From the NCBI GenBank assembly GCA_033391075.1, contig JAWPMV010000001.1, positions 5,270,001-5,334,000 on the forward strand: 64,000 nt of DNA. Direction: 5' to 3'. The stretch comes from Bacteroidia bacterium. Lineage in GTDB: Bacteria; Bacteroidota; Bacteroidia; J057. Made by a program: the position numbers and the translations under genes. Every line of letters starts with the position of its first letter. The first letter of the stretch is position 1. Positions 36,250 through 45,356 of this stretch are shown in pieces. The notes under the pieces are model-generated. The model was given only the letters and a program-made list of their open reading frames with translations, made no database searches and was not told the DNA's origin.

Positions 36250-38502
36250 GTGAACAGCGATCTACTATCCCAATTAAGTTTGGAAGAAAAAGCCAAACTC
36301 ATGTCCGGCCAGGACCTCTGGTCAACTTTTCCTGTTGAAAGACTTGGAATTCCCTCTATTTATATGTCAGATGGGCCACATGGACTACGTAAAGTAGATC
36401 CTACTGTAGCCCTGGGAGAAAGTGTTCCCGCGACTTGCTTTCCAACGGCCTCGGCTATGGCATCCACCTGGAATGCCGACCTTATATATAAGGCAGGAGC
36501 TGCTATTGGGCAGGAGTGTTTGCGGCATGATGTGCAAATTCTTCTGGGACCGGGAGTCAATATCAAGCGCTCTCCATTAGGGGGTAGAAATTTTGAATAC
36601 TTTTCTGAAGATCCCCTATTGGCTGGAATACTGGCCGCTTCCCTGATATTAGGTCTGCAAAGTAAGGGAGTCGGCGCCTGCGTCAAGCATTTCGCAGCCA
36701 ACAATCAGGAGTTTGAACGTATGATCGGAAACTCTATCGTTGATGAGCGAACCCTGCGTGAAATTTACCTGACAGCTTTTGAGATTGTGGTAAAAGAAGC
36801 TCAGCCCTATGCTATCATGGCTGCTTATAATCAGGTAAATGGCATTTGGGCCAGTGAAAGTCGACGGCTATTGACCCAAATATTAAGAGATGAATGGGGA
36901 TACGAAGGCATAGTGATTTCTGATTGGGGAGCTGTAAATCATCCGGAGAAAGCCCTAGAAGCCGGACTCAATCTGGAAATGCCGGACAATCCACTAAGTG
37001 CTCCCAAGATTATCAAAGCTGTAGAAAGTGGGGAGCTTGCGGAAGAGGAATTGGATAAAATGGTAAGCAATCTGCTGAATGTTGTATTCAAAGCAGATGC
37101 AAATAGACAATCAAAGGCTTCTTTTGATATAGTTGAGCATCATGAATTGAGTAAGGAAGTTGCAGCCGAAAGTATGGTGCTCCTCAAAAATGAAGACAGC
37201 CTCCTCCCCATTCAAATAGAAGAACTATCCTCCATCGCCCTTATCGGAAATTTTGCCAAACATCCTCGTTATCAGGGTGCAGGTAGCTCCCGGGTAAATG
37301 CGAGTCGTAGTGAGAGTACCTTTGAGGCGCTACATGAATTATTGCCTCAACATGTCCAGATAAACTATGCTGAGGGCTATAATAATGAAGCCGATGAGGT
37401 TCATATGCAATTGCTATCTACTGCGAAAGAAGCTGCTGCCAAAAGCGATGTTGCTATTGTTCTGGTAGGCCTACCGGATTCCTTTGAAGCTGAAGGTAGC
37501 GACAGAAGTCATATGCACCTTCCTAAAAGTCATGATAGCCTGGTAGAAGAAATTCTCAAAGTTCAGCCCAATACTGTCGTGGTTCTTATCAATGGATCTG
37601 CGGTTGAATTGCCCTGGGCAGATCAATGCAAGGCCATTTTGGAATCCTGGTTAGGGGGGCAGGCAAGTGGGGCGGCTTTGGCTGAGACCCTTTTGGGCAT
37701 CAGAAATCCATCCGGAAAATTATCTGAGACTTTCCCCTTGAAACTGGAGCACAATTCTTCCTCCCTCAATTTCCCGGGAGAAAACAGGAAAGTAGAATAT
37801 AAAGAGAGGATTTATATCGGTTACAGATATTACGATACAAAAAAGCTGCCTGTGATGTATCCCTTTGGACATGGGCTTTCCTATACAACTTTTGAATACA
37901 GCAATCTTGCATTCAGCGATCAGGTAGTTGCAGATGATGATACTTGCCGACTGTCTTTCTTTTTGAAGAATACCGGAAATGTAAGAGGTAAAGAAGTGGT
38001 GCAGGTCTATGTCAGTCCTCCTTCAGCTTATGTGGATAGACCCGATCAAAAACTGGCTGCCTTTGATAAAATAGAACTGGATCCGGGTGCGACTGCTTTG
38101 GTGGAGTTTATTTTGGAGAAAAGAGCATTTAGTTATTATGATGTGGATTTGGAAGACTGGTTGATTGACTCAGGAAGCTTTGAGATTCGCATTGGCAGCT
38201 CCTCAAGGGACATCAGGCTGTGTAAAAGCCTGGAGATCATCAGCGAAAAAGCCAAGCCTAAAAAGGTCTATGACCGATACTCTACAGTTGCAGAATTACT
38301 CGAGCATCCTAAAGGAAAAGCTTATGTAGACAAAATGATGCCTTTATTCGGAGTTGATCCGGATACGGTAAGAGCGGAGGATCATGATATGCGTATCATC
38401 CTAATGTCCATGCCTATTGTGAAGCGCTGTAATTTCAGTCATGGCGCATATACAGAGGAGATGCTGGATGAGTTTCTGAAAGAGGTAAATGCAGGGGAAT
38501 AA
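36250..38502 (+). CDS. cytoplasmic GH3 beta-glucosidase
   Basis: 750 residues opening with a GTG; no in-frame ATG lies upstream and the next one is inside the first domain. GH3 TIM-barrel motifs are MSDGPHGLRK, LGPGVNIKRSPLGGRNFEYFSEDP, KHFAANNQE and the nucleophile Asp225 in IVISDWGAV. The alpha/beta sandwich follows (ALIGNFAKHPRYQGAGSS, LVGLPDSFEAEGSDR), then an FN3-like domain (GHGLSYTTFEYS). A further C-terminal extension of about 80 residues (KPKKVYDRYSTVAELLEHPKG) is known in some gut and anaerobe GH3 enzymes. No signal peptide, so oligosaccharides or glycosides would be cleaved inside the cell. The exact sugar is not predictable. Confidence 0.9.
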   Translation: MNSDLLSQLSLEEKAKLMSGQDLWSTFPVERLGIPSIYMSDGPHGLRKVDPTVALGESVPATCFPTASAMASTWNADLIYKAGAAIGQECLRHDVQILLGPGVNIKRSPLGGRNFEYFSEDPLLAGILAASLILGLQSKGVGACVKHFAANNQEFERMIGNSIVDERTLREIYLTAFEIVVKEAQPYAIMAAYNQVNGIWASESRRLLTQILRDEWGYEGIVISDWGAVNHPEKALEAGLNLEMPDNPLSAPKIIKAVESGELAEEELDKMVSNLLNVVFKADANRQSKASFDIVEHHELSKEVAAESMVLLKNEDSLLPIQIEELSSIALIGNFAKHPRYQGAGSSRVNASRSESTFEALHELLPQHVQINYAEGYNNEADEVHMQLLSTAKEAAAKSDVAIVLVGLPDSFEAEGSDRSHMHLPKSHDSLVEEILKVQPNTVVVLINGSAVELPWADQCKAILESWLGGQASGAALAETLLGIRNPSGKLSETFPLKLEHNSSSLNFPGENRKVEYKERIYIGYRYYDTKKLPVMYPFGHGLSYTTFEYSNLAFSDQVVADDDTCRLSFFLKNTGNVRGKEVVQVYVSPPSAYVDRPDQKLAAFDKIELDPGATALVEFILEKRAFSYYDVDLEDWLIDSGSFEIRIGSSSRDIRLCKSLEIISEKAKPKKVYDRYSTVAELLEHPKGKAYVDKMMPLFGVDPDTVRAEDHDMRIILMSMPIVKRCNFSHGAYTEEMLDEFLKEVNAGE

Positions 38503-38531
38503 ATTTTGACAATTTCAATTGGTAATAAAAG

Positions 38532-38559
38532 AGCCTTCACCTCTGGTGGGGGCTTTTTT
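38532..38559 (+). terminator. intrinsic terminator of the GH3 gene
   Basis: Stem agccttcacc / ggtgggggct (38532-38541 with 38545-38554, two G-U pairs) and a T-run. Confidence 0.7.
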
Positions 38560-38576
38560 GATACGTAAAAATCTTT

Positions 38577-38700
38577 TGTCATCTCGAGGCTGGGCTTTTT
38601 CAAGCTCCTGCGCGCCGAGAAGCCTTGTATTTTGAGTTGAGCATATAATACATGATCTCTCAGCCCGCCAGCCATCGCGCGAGCAAGCTTCGAGATGACA
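38577..38700. repeat. REP-like palindromic element with TGTCATCTCGA ends
   Basis: Perfect 11-base inverted ends (38577-38587 and 38690-38700) bound 124 bases with internal complementarity (gaggctggg near 38585, cagcccgcc near 38661). The ends match the element at 4143-4215 except at the C/T and G/A positions. Confidence 0.6.
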
Positions 38701-38801
38701 GAGTCTTTCGGTTTTTTTATAGAGCTGTGAAGGAAGGGATGGAGAGGAAAGGCAGAGGCCCCAGGACGAAGCTGGAGATGACAGGGGGGCTAACACAGAA
38801 A

Positions 38802-38835
38802 AGAGGCCCGATCCATCTGGATCGGGCCTCTTTTA
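38802..38835 (-). terminator. bidirectional terminator beside the TPR gene
   Basis: Perfect 13-base stem (38802-38814 with 38819-38831). On the minus strand it is followed by TTTT and serves the TPR gene; on the plus strand it is also followed by TTTT. Confidence 0.8.
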
Positions 38836-38853
38836 TAGAAAGAATATTTCTTA

Positions 38854-40098
38854 CTAGTTTTGATTCTGAAGTGCAGCACTCAGCTTTTTAGCATACTCAG
38901 CCATCTCTTCATTTTTACCAATGATAGGAGTGATCTGAACCAGCTGAGAAAGCCACTCAGGCTCATTAGGCTGAAGTTCATGCAGCTTGAGAACAAAAGG
39001 ATATGCTTTACCAAGCAAGCCTTTGATTTCCGCATCAGCTTTTTCTACCTCATCTTCTGAGTCATATTCTGCCTTGGCAGTAGACTTGGTAGCAGCTTTG
39101 TTGATATAATAGGCTGCTATTCCGTAGTTAGCCTGAAGGTTTTCAGGTTCTTTTTCATAAGCCTGTGAATACAACTCAAAAGCTTTGTCGGCTTTTTGTG
39201 CTCTTTCCAGGAGAGAAGCATATACAAGACGTACATTGTTGTCGTCTGGATTCTTTTCCAAAGCTGTATCGAATTTCTTCTCAGCTTGTGCAAGCATATC
39301 AGGATGTTTCTGATAAACAATCAGCTCCTGACGCTTGATGTCTTCATCTTCTGGCAGAGCTTCGATACCTTCATTCAAAGTATTGAGAGCTTTCTGGGTC
39401 TCTCCCTGTGCTTCGTAGATCACAGCCAACTGCTGATACAGGTAGCTAAGCTGTCCTTTGCTAATATCGTATTCATCATCAGTCTCAAGAAGTTTGAGTG
39501 TTTCAGGAGTTTGTCCTTCTACGTACTTCTTGTTGAAGATTTCAAAACACTTATTGAGGGTAGCTACACATCCCACAGTATCCTGGTTCACCAATTGAGC
39601 AGAACCCAACATACGATTGGTCAGGAAGTGCCCGGGATAAATCTCATCTGCAGCTTTAAAATAAGTGAGTGCATTCGCATCATCGCCAGTATTGAACATA
39701 TTTACACCTTCATTGTACAGGATGGCCCATACATTGAAATCTGCCTGGTCCAGTAAAGACTGATTTTTCATCGCCTTTCCTTCAGGATTGGCCATGGCTT
39801 TTTGCAGATTGTCTTTAGCTTTGAAAATAGCATCCGGATGCTGAGATCTCAGGTCGCCAAGTGTAGTATCACGAGCAACCTGTAGATAGGCTTTATGTAA
39901 ATAATATTGTCCTTTAGCTATATCCTTTTGTTTCTTGATCAGTTCGGGTTTTGACAGGCCCAATTCAAGTTTTTCAATAGCATCAGCTATTTTTCCGTTT
40001 TGTACAGCTAGCACACCAGAAGTAATCTTAGACTTTTGGGCGCTCAACTGAACTGACAGAAATGCCATTAAAAAAACGAATGTTGTCAGTTTCCTCAT
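38854..40098 (-). CDS. secreted tetratricopeptide-repeat protein downstream of gyrA
   Basis: 414 residues from the ATG at 40098, which opens a signal peptide (MRKLTTFVFLMAFLSVQLSA). The mature protein is helical TPR repeats, e.g. NEGVNMFNTGDDANALTYFKAA, LAVIYEAQGETQKALNTLNEGI and ASLLERAQKADKAFELYSQAY. It is likely periplasmic or attached to the outer membrane and serves as a protein-interaction scaffold. A TPR gene immediately downstream of gyrA is a recurrent arrangement in Bacteroidota, as here with a 92-base gap, but its function is not known. An antisense frame of 186 codons in this region is a shadow. Confidence 0.85.
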   Translation of the reverse strand: MRKLTTFVFLMAFLSVQLSAQKSKITSGVLAVQNGKIADAIEKLELGLSKPELIKKQKDIAKGQYYLHKAYLQVARDTTLGDLRSQHPDAIFKAKDNLQKAMANPEGKAMKNQSLLDQADFNVWAILYNEGVNMFNTGDDANALTYFKAADEIYPGHFLTNRMLGSAQLVNQDTVGCVATLNKCFEIFNKKYVEGQTPETLKLLETDDEYDISKGQLSYLYQQLAVIYEAQGETQKALNTLNEGIEALPEDEDIKRQELIVYQKHPDMLAQAEKKFDTALEKNPDDNNVRLVYASLLERAQKADKAFELYSQAYEKEPENLQANYGIAAYYINKAATKSTAKAEYDSEDEVEKADAEIKGLLGKAYPFVLKLHELQPNEPEWLSQLVQITPIIGKNEEMAEYAKKLSAALQNQN

Positions 40099-40190
40099 AA
40101 CAGTTATAGAATTTAGAAGCATTGTCGCTTGTTAAAAAGAGTGAATTAAGTTAATGAATTTGCATTAAATGAAGGGAATTCTATGCTTAT

Positions 40191-42740
40191 TTATTCCTGG
40201 TCTTCTTTATTATCCTGCTCTTCAGCCTTATTTTCTTCAGCATTTGGAGCATTTTCTGTTGATTCCTGGTCTTCAAGCTCTTCCCCCTCATCTTTCTCCA
40301 GGACCTTGGTTACGGAAGCAATTTCGTCTTCTCCTTTCAGTCTTATCAACTTGACACCCATGGTATTTCTTCCCAGGGTACTCACATCTGCTACTCTCAT
40401 CCTGATGGTAATTCCTTTTTTGGTAATGATCATCAGGTCTTCATCTTCCACACTCTCAATCCGCTGAATGGAGACCAAGTTTCCGGTTTTACTTCCGACA
40501 TTCAGAGTTTTGACGCCCTTACCCCCTCTGTTGGTCACTCTGTATTCAGAAATTGGGGTTTGTTTTCCAAATCCTTTTTCTGAAACAACGAGTAAATTTG
40601 CCTCCTCTGCATCCGGAACTACTACCATCCCAATCACTTCATCTCCCTCATTCTGTAACGTAATTCCCCTTACTCCCATTGCCGTACGGCCCATTTCTCT
40701 TACTTTTTCTTCCTCAAACCTCACTGCATAGCCTGATTTGCCTGCCAACATGATTTGGCTCTTGCCATTGGTTAGCTTTGCTTCAAGCAGCTCATCCCCT
40801 TCATAAATCCCGATAGCCAGGATACCATTCACACGAGGGCGACTATAAGCACGCAGGGAAGTTTTCTTGACTTGTCCCTTGCGAGTCGCCATGATGATAT
40901 TGTGAGAATCCACAAATTCATCATCCGTCAGATCCTCTACCGTGACATAGGCTTTCACCTTATCATCTCTATCCAGTTGGATCAGATTCTGGATCGCTCG
41001 TCCTTTATGAGATCGATCTTTTAGCGGAATTTCATAAACTCGCAACCAGAAACATTTTCCTTTCTCAGTAAAGAAGAGCATATAATTGTGAGCACGAGCG
41101 GTAAATAAGTGCTCTACAAAGTCAGCTTCTTTTTTACCGGTTCCTCTAAATCCGGTTCCTCCTCTGCCCTGCGCCTGGTACTCATCAGACTTGGTACGTT
41201 TGATATATCCCTGATTGGTGATGGTGATCACCATATCGTCATTGGCGATGATATCTTCTATTCTGATCTCACCAGCAGCGAAGGTAATTTCCGTCCTGCG
41301 GGGATCATTGTATTTTTCTTTTACTTCATCCAGCTCCTCCTTTATAATACTCATCCTCAGACTTTCATCTGCCAAAACCGACTCCAGGTAATCAATCTTC
41401 TCCTTAAGTTCATTGTATTGTTGCTGAATCTTCTCCCTCTCCAAACCTGTCAGGCGCTGGAGGCGCATATCCAGGATAGCTTTGGCCTGGATCTCACTCA
41501 AGTTGAACTTCTCCATCAATCCTGCACGAGCTTCATCTGCAGTTCTGGAAGCACGGATCAAGGCAATCACTTCATCCAGATGGTCCAGTGCAATCAGCAA
41601 ACCTTCGAGGATATGTGCCCGTTTCTTGGCTTCTTCTAACTCGTATTTCGTACGTCGGGTAACTACTTCATGGCGATGCTCCACAAAGTATTTGATCATA
41701 TCCTTCAGATTGAGGGTCTGCGGCCTTCCATTTACCAGCGCGACATTGTTCACACTGAAGGAAGTTTGCAGAGGGGTCATCTGAAAAAGCTTATTCATAA
41801 CCACCTGGGCATTGGCATCGCGTTTTACATCAACAACAATGCGCATCCCATCACGGTCAGATTCATCATTGATATCTGAAATACCATCCAGCTTCTTTTC
41901 ATTGATCAGTTCACTGACCCGTGCGATGGTATTGGCTTTATTTACCTGATAAGGAATTTCTGAGATAATGATCCGCTCGCGATCCTGATTTACTTCTTCA
42001 ATCTCAGCTTTAGCACGCATCACAACCCGACCTCTCCCTGTGGCAAAGGCAGATTGTATTCCCTCGACTCCATATATTATACCTCCTGTAGGGAAGTCAG
42101 GGCCTTTGACATGTTGCATCAATCCCTGTATATCGATTTCCGGATCGTCTATGTAAGCTGCTACAGCGTCTACCACTTCCCCCAGATTATGTGGAGCCAT
42201 ATTGGTAGCCATTCCCACTGCGATCCCACTGGTACCATTTACCAGCAGATTAGGGATCTTACTGGGAAGTACGGTAGGCTCCGTGAGAGAATCATCAAAG
42301 TTCAGGCGAAAATCGACGGTATCCTTTTCAAGATCAGCGAGCATCTCCTCAGCGATCTTTCTCAATCTCGCCTCCGTATAACGCATAGCCGCAGGATTAT
42401 CTCCATCGATGGAGCCAAAGTTACCCTGTCCATCTACCAAAGGATATCTCAGGGACCATTCCTGAGCCATCCGCACCATGGTATCATACACAGCACCATC
42501 ACCATGTGGGTGAAATTTTCCCAACACTTCCCCTACAATTCTGGCCGATTTTTTATAAGGTCTGTTGCTGGCGAGGCCCAGCTCCGTCATGCCATAAAGG
42601 ACACGTCTGTGCACGGGTTTTAGTCCATCACGAACATCTGGTAGTGCCCGAGAAACGATCACCGACATGGAGTAGTCGATGTATGCGTTTTTCATTTCCT
42701 CTTCAATGACCCGGGTAATAATCTTTTCTCCTTCTGCCAT
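40191..42740 (-). CDS. gyrA: DNA gyrase subunit A
   Basis: 849 residues from the ATG at 42740 ([17 protein letters not shown]); the open frame continues upstream but the family start is here. The breakage-reunion domain shows the catalytic tyrosine in AMRYTEARL (after SIDGDNPA) and QRDR-type sequence [19 protein letters not shown]. Residue 82 is Gly where Escherichia coli has Ser83; Asp86 matches Asp87. The C-terminal beta-pinwheel carries a degenerate GyrA box (QGRGGTG) and the protein ends in an acidic tail ([19 protein letters not shown]). With GyrB it introduces negative supercoils. The TPR gene follows on the same strand. Confidence 0.95.
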   Translation of the reverse strand: MAEGEKIITRVIEEEMKNAYIDYSMSVIVSRALPDVRDGLKPVHRRVLYGMTELGLASNRPYKKSARIVGEVLGKFHPHGDGAVYDTMVRMAQEWSLRYPLVDGQGNFGSIDGDNPAAMRYTEARLRKIAEEMLADLEKDTVDFRLNFDDSLTEPTVLPSKIPNLLVNGTSGIAVGMATNMAPHNLGEVVDAVAAYIDDPEIDIQGLMQHVKGPDFPTGGIIYGVEGIQSAFATGRGRVVMRAKAEIEEVNQDRERIIISEIPYQVNKANTIARVSELINEKKLDGISDINDESDRDGMRIVVDVKRDANAQVVMNKLFQMTPLQTSFSVNNVALVNGRPQTLNLKDMIKYFVEHRHEVVTRRTKYELEEAKKRAHILEGLLIALDHLDEVIALIRASRTADEARAGLMEKFNLSEIQAKAILDMRLQRLTGLEREKIQQQYNELKEKIDYLESVLADESLRMSIIKEELDEVKEKYNDPRRTEITFAAGEIRIEDIIANDDMVITITNQGYIKRTKSDEYQAQGRGGTGFRGTGKKEADFVEHLFTARAHNYMLFFTEKGKCFWLRVYEIPLKDRSHKGRAIQNLIQLDRDDKVKAYVTVEDLTDDEFVDSHNIIMATRKGQVKKTSLRAYSRPRVNGILAIGIYEGDELLEAKLTNGKSQIMLAGKSGYAVRFEEEKVREMGRTAMGVRGITLQNEGDEVIGMVVVPDAEEANLLVVSEKGFGKQTPISEYRVTNRGGKGVKTLNVGSKTGNLVSIQRIESVEDEDLMIITKKGITIRMRVADVSTLGRNTMGVKLIRLKGEDEIASVTKVLEKDEGEELEDQESTENAPNAEENKAEEQDNKEDQE

Positions 42741-43415
42741 AGTTTTTATTTGGGTATTGTAGCCCTTTGAGATTCGTTTTTCGAGCCTGTAAACAGAGCC
42801 CTTTATAATCATGGCAATTTACGAAATTCCTACCTGCTTTGAAAGTTGACAGAGAGCTATTTTTACAAAGTAACCTCCTCTTGATCAGGGAAATGTGAAA
42901 GTTTTTCAAGCGTGAGCATATTCCGATCCCTTCCTTCATCCTTAGGCCCTAAATTTTCGGAATTACAGCAAGTGCTCAAGGGATTTTCTTGTTGGGCAAA
43001 AGCCTATATGTAATGCATTTTCCGGGACAGAAACGATCGCTAAAGCCGCATTTTTTGGTAAAAAATTGATACCAGAGGTGATGAGCTTACACTTCTTTTT
43101 GATATAAAGCTGCTATTCGGGATTGCAGGCTTGTATCAAAGACATATATTTAGAATTATGAAAATCAAGGTCTTAGCAAAAAAAGCCTTGATCAAAGACG
43201 CAAGACAAATGTCCATTTCATCCTCTTTATACAATCAGCTACTGGCTAAAAAGCTTCTTTTCTAATATGCTCCCTAGCTATTCAGACCCGTAGATTTATC
43301 CCGCCAGAGCATCAATAGCGGGCATAAAAAATATGTAACATCCATTTAGATATTGCTTTTTAAAAAGAAGCTTCAGCTCCTACTTTTGGCTTATACTTTT
43401 TTTGGAAACAAACTT
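42741..43415. other. intergenic region between divergent gyrA and a hypothetical gene
   Basis: About 675 bases without a supported gene. It holds a 7-base stem (43164-43170 with 43186-43192), a 35-codon frame at 43158-43265 without recognisable features, and a perfect 11-base inverted repeat (43251-43261 with 43363-43373). No exact -7 element was found for gyrA. Confidence 0.4.
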
Positions 43416-43844
43416 ATGAGAAAGGCTGAATTGACATCCACCCAACTTCGTGATCTGCGTGTATTTAATCTTATCCTGGACCACAATGAATGGATAGATT
43501 TAAATGATACGGAAAAGAGAATGGATATGGGGGAAAATGTCAACCCCGAAGGATTACGTGAGACCTATTCTGCTCATGTAGTTCTCCAAGCTCGTTTTCA
43601 TGCTCCTGTTAATATGATCAGTTTACGGATAATGGATACCAAGTTCGACGAACGGGTACAATTTCATTTTCTGTTCGATGATAGACCTGAAAGAATTCTT
43701 GAATGGATGGTAGAAGTTAGCGATCAACTGAATCTGGAAACCTATCCAGAGATGCTGAAGCTGGCAGACGGTAAATGTGAAATGATCCTATTGGAGGTTT
43801 CAGATACCGAAATCTACGAGGTAAAACCTCCTACTAAAGCCTAA
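43416..43844 (+). CDS. hypothetical protein
   Basis: 142 residues from the ATG at 43416 (MRKAELTSTQLRDLRVFNLI); the open frame begins earlier only at a TTG. The protein is soluble and acidic, with no signal peptide or membrane segment. Visible pieces are WIDLNDTEKRMDMGENVNPEG, HVVLQARFHAPVNMISLRI and ILEWMVEVSDQLNLETYPEML. The mix of a beta-rich middle and a helical end suggests a single small domain. I do not recognise the family. It lies alone between gyrA (divergent) and trmB (convergent). Confidence 0.65.
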   Translation: MRKAELTSTQLRDLRVFNLILDHNEWIDLNDTEKRMDMGENVNPEGLRETYSAHVVLQARFHAPVNMISLRIMDTKFDERVQFHFLFDDRPERILEWMVEVSDQLNLETYPEMLKLADGKCEMILLEVSDTEIYEVKPPTKA

Positions 43845-43899
43845 GCAGGCAAAGCGTATTGGGGTTCCTGTCCAGGGGCAATAGCCATGAAGCCCGGAC

Positions 43900-44547
43900 T
43901 TATTTATCGAAACTGATCTTTACGTAATTGATCTTTTTACCCATCTCGAGAAATTTTTTCTCGTAGGTTGTCATGACTTTGCAGTAGGCTGAGATATGCT
44001 CAGCTTCGTGTAGGTCAAAACTCAAGTCGTGCATGCGTATTCTCGCATGCCGAACAAAGATCTCCAGGCTAAAATGAAACAGATCGATATCGTCTGTTTT
44101 CATATGTAAGAATCCGCCATTTTTTAGGACTTTCTCATAGGAGGAAAGAAAGTTGGGGTGAGTCATCCGATGCTTGGCTTGCCGACTTTTCCGAAAGGGA
44201 TCCGGGAAGGTGATCCACATTTCATCCGCTTCTTCTTCTCCGACAAAATTTTCTATCTCCCCAAGGTGAGCACGAATAAATGCAAGATTGTTTATTCCAG
44301 CTGCCAAAGCATCTTTGGCAGGACGCCACAATCTATCTGCCTTTACATCAATACCTACAAAATTCTTCTCAGGATAGCGCTGAGCCTGTTCATAAATGAA
44401 CTCGGCCTTTCCACATCCCAATTCAAATACGATGGGATGCTGATCGCCAAAATGCTCGGTCCAGGATTTTCCCTGGAAGCTTTCTAAATCAAATGTATTG
44501 GGAAAAGAATCAAATTCTGATTTCTTCAGGAGCTTTCGCCTCGACAT
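43900..44547 (-). CDS. trmB: tRNA (guanine-N7-)-methyltransferase
   Basis: 215 residues with the TrmB signatures: SAM-binding VFELGCGKAEFIYEQAQRYP, FVGIDVKADRLWRPAKDA, and the diagnostic WITFPDPFRKSRQAKHRMTHP that positions the tRNA and cofactor. It makes m7G46 in tRNA variable loops. The C-terminus (TTYEKKFLEMGKKINYVKISF) carries the conserved 'T.YE' motif. Length is normal. It lies 21 bases after the small secreted gene on the same strand. Confidence 0.95.
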   Translation of the reverse strand: MSRRKLLKKSEFDSFPNTFDLESFQGKSWTEHFGDQHPIVFELGCGKAEFIYEQAQRYPEKNFVGIDVKADRLWRPAKDALAAGINNLAFIRAHLGEIENFVGEEEADEMWITFPDPFRKSRQAKHRMTHPNFLSSYEKVLKNGGFLHMKTDDIDLFHFSLEIFVRHARIRMHDLSFDLHEAEHISAYCKVMTTYEKKFLEMGKKINYVKISFDK

Positions 44548-44568
44548 GCTATTTCTAAATACTCATAC

Positions 44569-44952
44569 TCATCGTAGCCTCTCTACGATAATGATCTCTT
44601 TGACTTCCTCCCAGGCGGAGTGAAGTGTAACGAAATACAATCCTTCCTGCATGTTACCGACGCCTACACGAATGTTGTTTTCTCCTTCTGGATAGATAGC
44701 TTCAGATTCAAACTGTGTATTACCAAAAGCATCTTTGATTTCGAGCTTTACTTCAGAAGCTGCATAAAGATTGATTGGAATAGCTACCATACGGGTACCT
44801 GAAGCGGGGATTCCTTCGTTTTGAGTCTCATCAATGATCACCTTGGTTACGGGCAATGATTGTGTAGAAGTCAATAGCTCAGTCTGAGCGGACAATGAAA
44901 ATACAGACACAAGAGAGATGAGAACTGAGAGAAAAATGCTGCGGTACGGCAT
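44569..44952 (-). CDS. small secreted protein resembling a stand-alone sorting-tail domain
   Basis: 127 residues from the ATG at 44952, opening a signal peptide (MPYRSIFLSVLISLVSVFSL). The mature part is one beta-sandwich: VKLEIKDAFGNTQFESEA, then NIRVGVGNMQEGLYFVTLHS and an end EIIIVERLR. This is the shape of a T9SS C-terminal domain (turn motif, 'GLYF' strand, basic end) without any cargo domain. Real sorting or an unrelated beta-sandwich cannot be told apart from sequence alone. It is likely cotranscribed with trmB, which lies 21 bases downstream. Confidence 0.65.
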   Translation of the reverse strand: MPYRSIFLSVLISLVSVFSLSAQTELLTSTQSLPVTKVIIDETQNEGIPASGTRMVAIPINLYAASEVKLEIKDAFGNTQFESEAIYPEGENNIRVGVGNMQEGLYFVTLHSAWEEVKEIIIVERLR

Positions 44953-45197
44953 AATACAGAAATGATGGTAATTTCGCGCGACACGAAAGTTAAAACTAAT
45001 TTTCTGGATATCAAATTGTTTCCACAGAGAACTATCCACAAACTGCTTTGTTTGGATTTCTCTTATTTAAAACAAACTTCCAGAAAGATTTCCTACCTAT
45101 TCTATCATTTTTTGTGCCAAAGCCGAATAAACTTTCCCACAATAATGGCGAAATTCCTCAAAGAGCTTTACGTCTTTAAGAATAGTTGAGTTTGGGA

Positions 45198-45279
45198 AAG
45201 TTCAAATTCAAGTACCAAGTTCATACTCAATTATGGTTTAAGCTTGAACTTGCGCTTGATACTTGCACTTGAATTTAAG
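45198..45279. repeat. hairpin with 'acttga / tacttgc' tandem arms, copy 2
   Basis: Left arm 45198-45230 (ttcaaattcaagtaccaag units) and right arm 45243-45279 (cttgatacttgcacttga units) are largely complementary and closely match the arms of the element at 10420-10508. Confidence 0.6.
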
Positions 45280-45301
45280 CTCCACATTTACCCCAAAAAC
45301 A

Positions 45302-45333
45302 AAAAAGCATCCACATAAAGTGGATGCTTTTTA
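45302..45333 (-). terminator. terminator of the OmpA/TPR lipoprotein gene
   Basis: Perfect stem aaaagcatccac / gtggatgctttt around ataaa; the minus strand runs on into T-rich sequence. Confidence 0.8.
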
Positions 45334-45356
45334 TAAACATATTGTTGCTGCGTCCG

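Larger units (their letters stand above)
38503..38853. other. intergenic region with two terminators and a REP-like element
   Basis: 350 bases without a gene. Left to right: the GH3 terminator, a 124-base palindromic element with TGTCATC ends, a further half-copy (gaagctggagatgaca at about 38768-38783), and a bidirectional terminator facing the TPR gene. Confidence 0.6.
44953..45356. other. intergenic region with a tandem-arm hairpin and a terminator
   Basis: About 400 bases without a supported gene; a 75-codon plus-strand frame here looks like chance. It holds the second copy of the 'acttga' hairpin (45198-45279) and the terminator of the OmpA/TPR gene (45302-45333). Confidence 0.5.

Noticed and set aside
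39196-39756. 186-codon plus-strand frame inside the TPR gene
   Set aside because: Antisense to the TPR gene, hydrophobic only because it mirrors helical repeats; no family pattern.
43158-43265. 35-codon frame upstream of the hypothetical gene
   Set aside because: Basic short peptide overlapping a small stem; length and composition are within chance for an AT-rich spacer.
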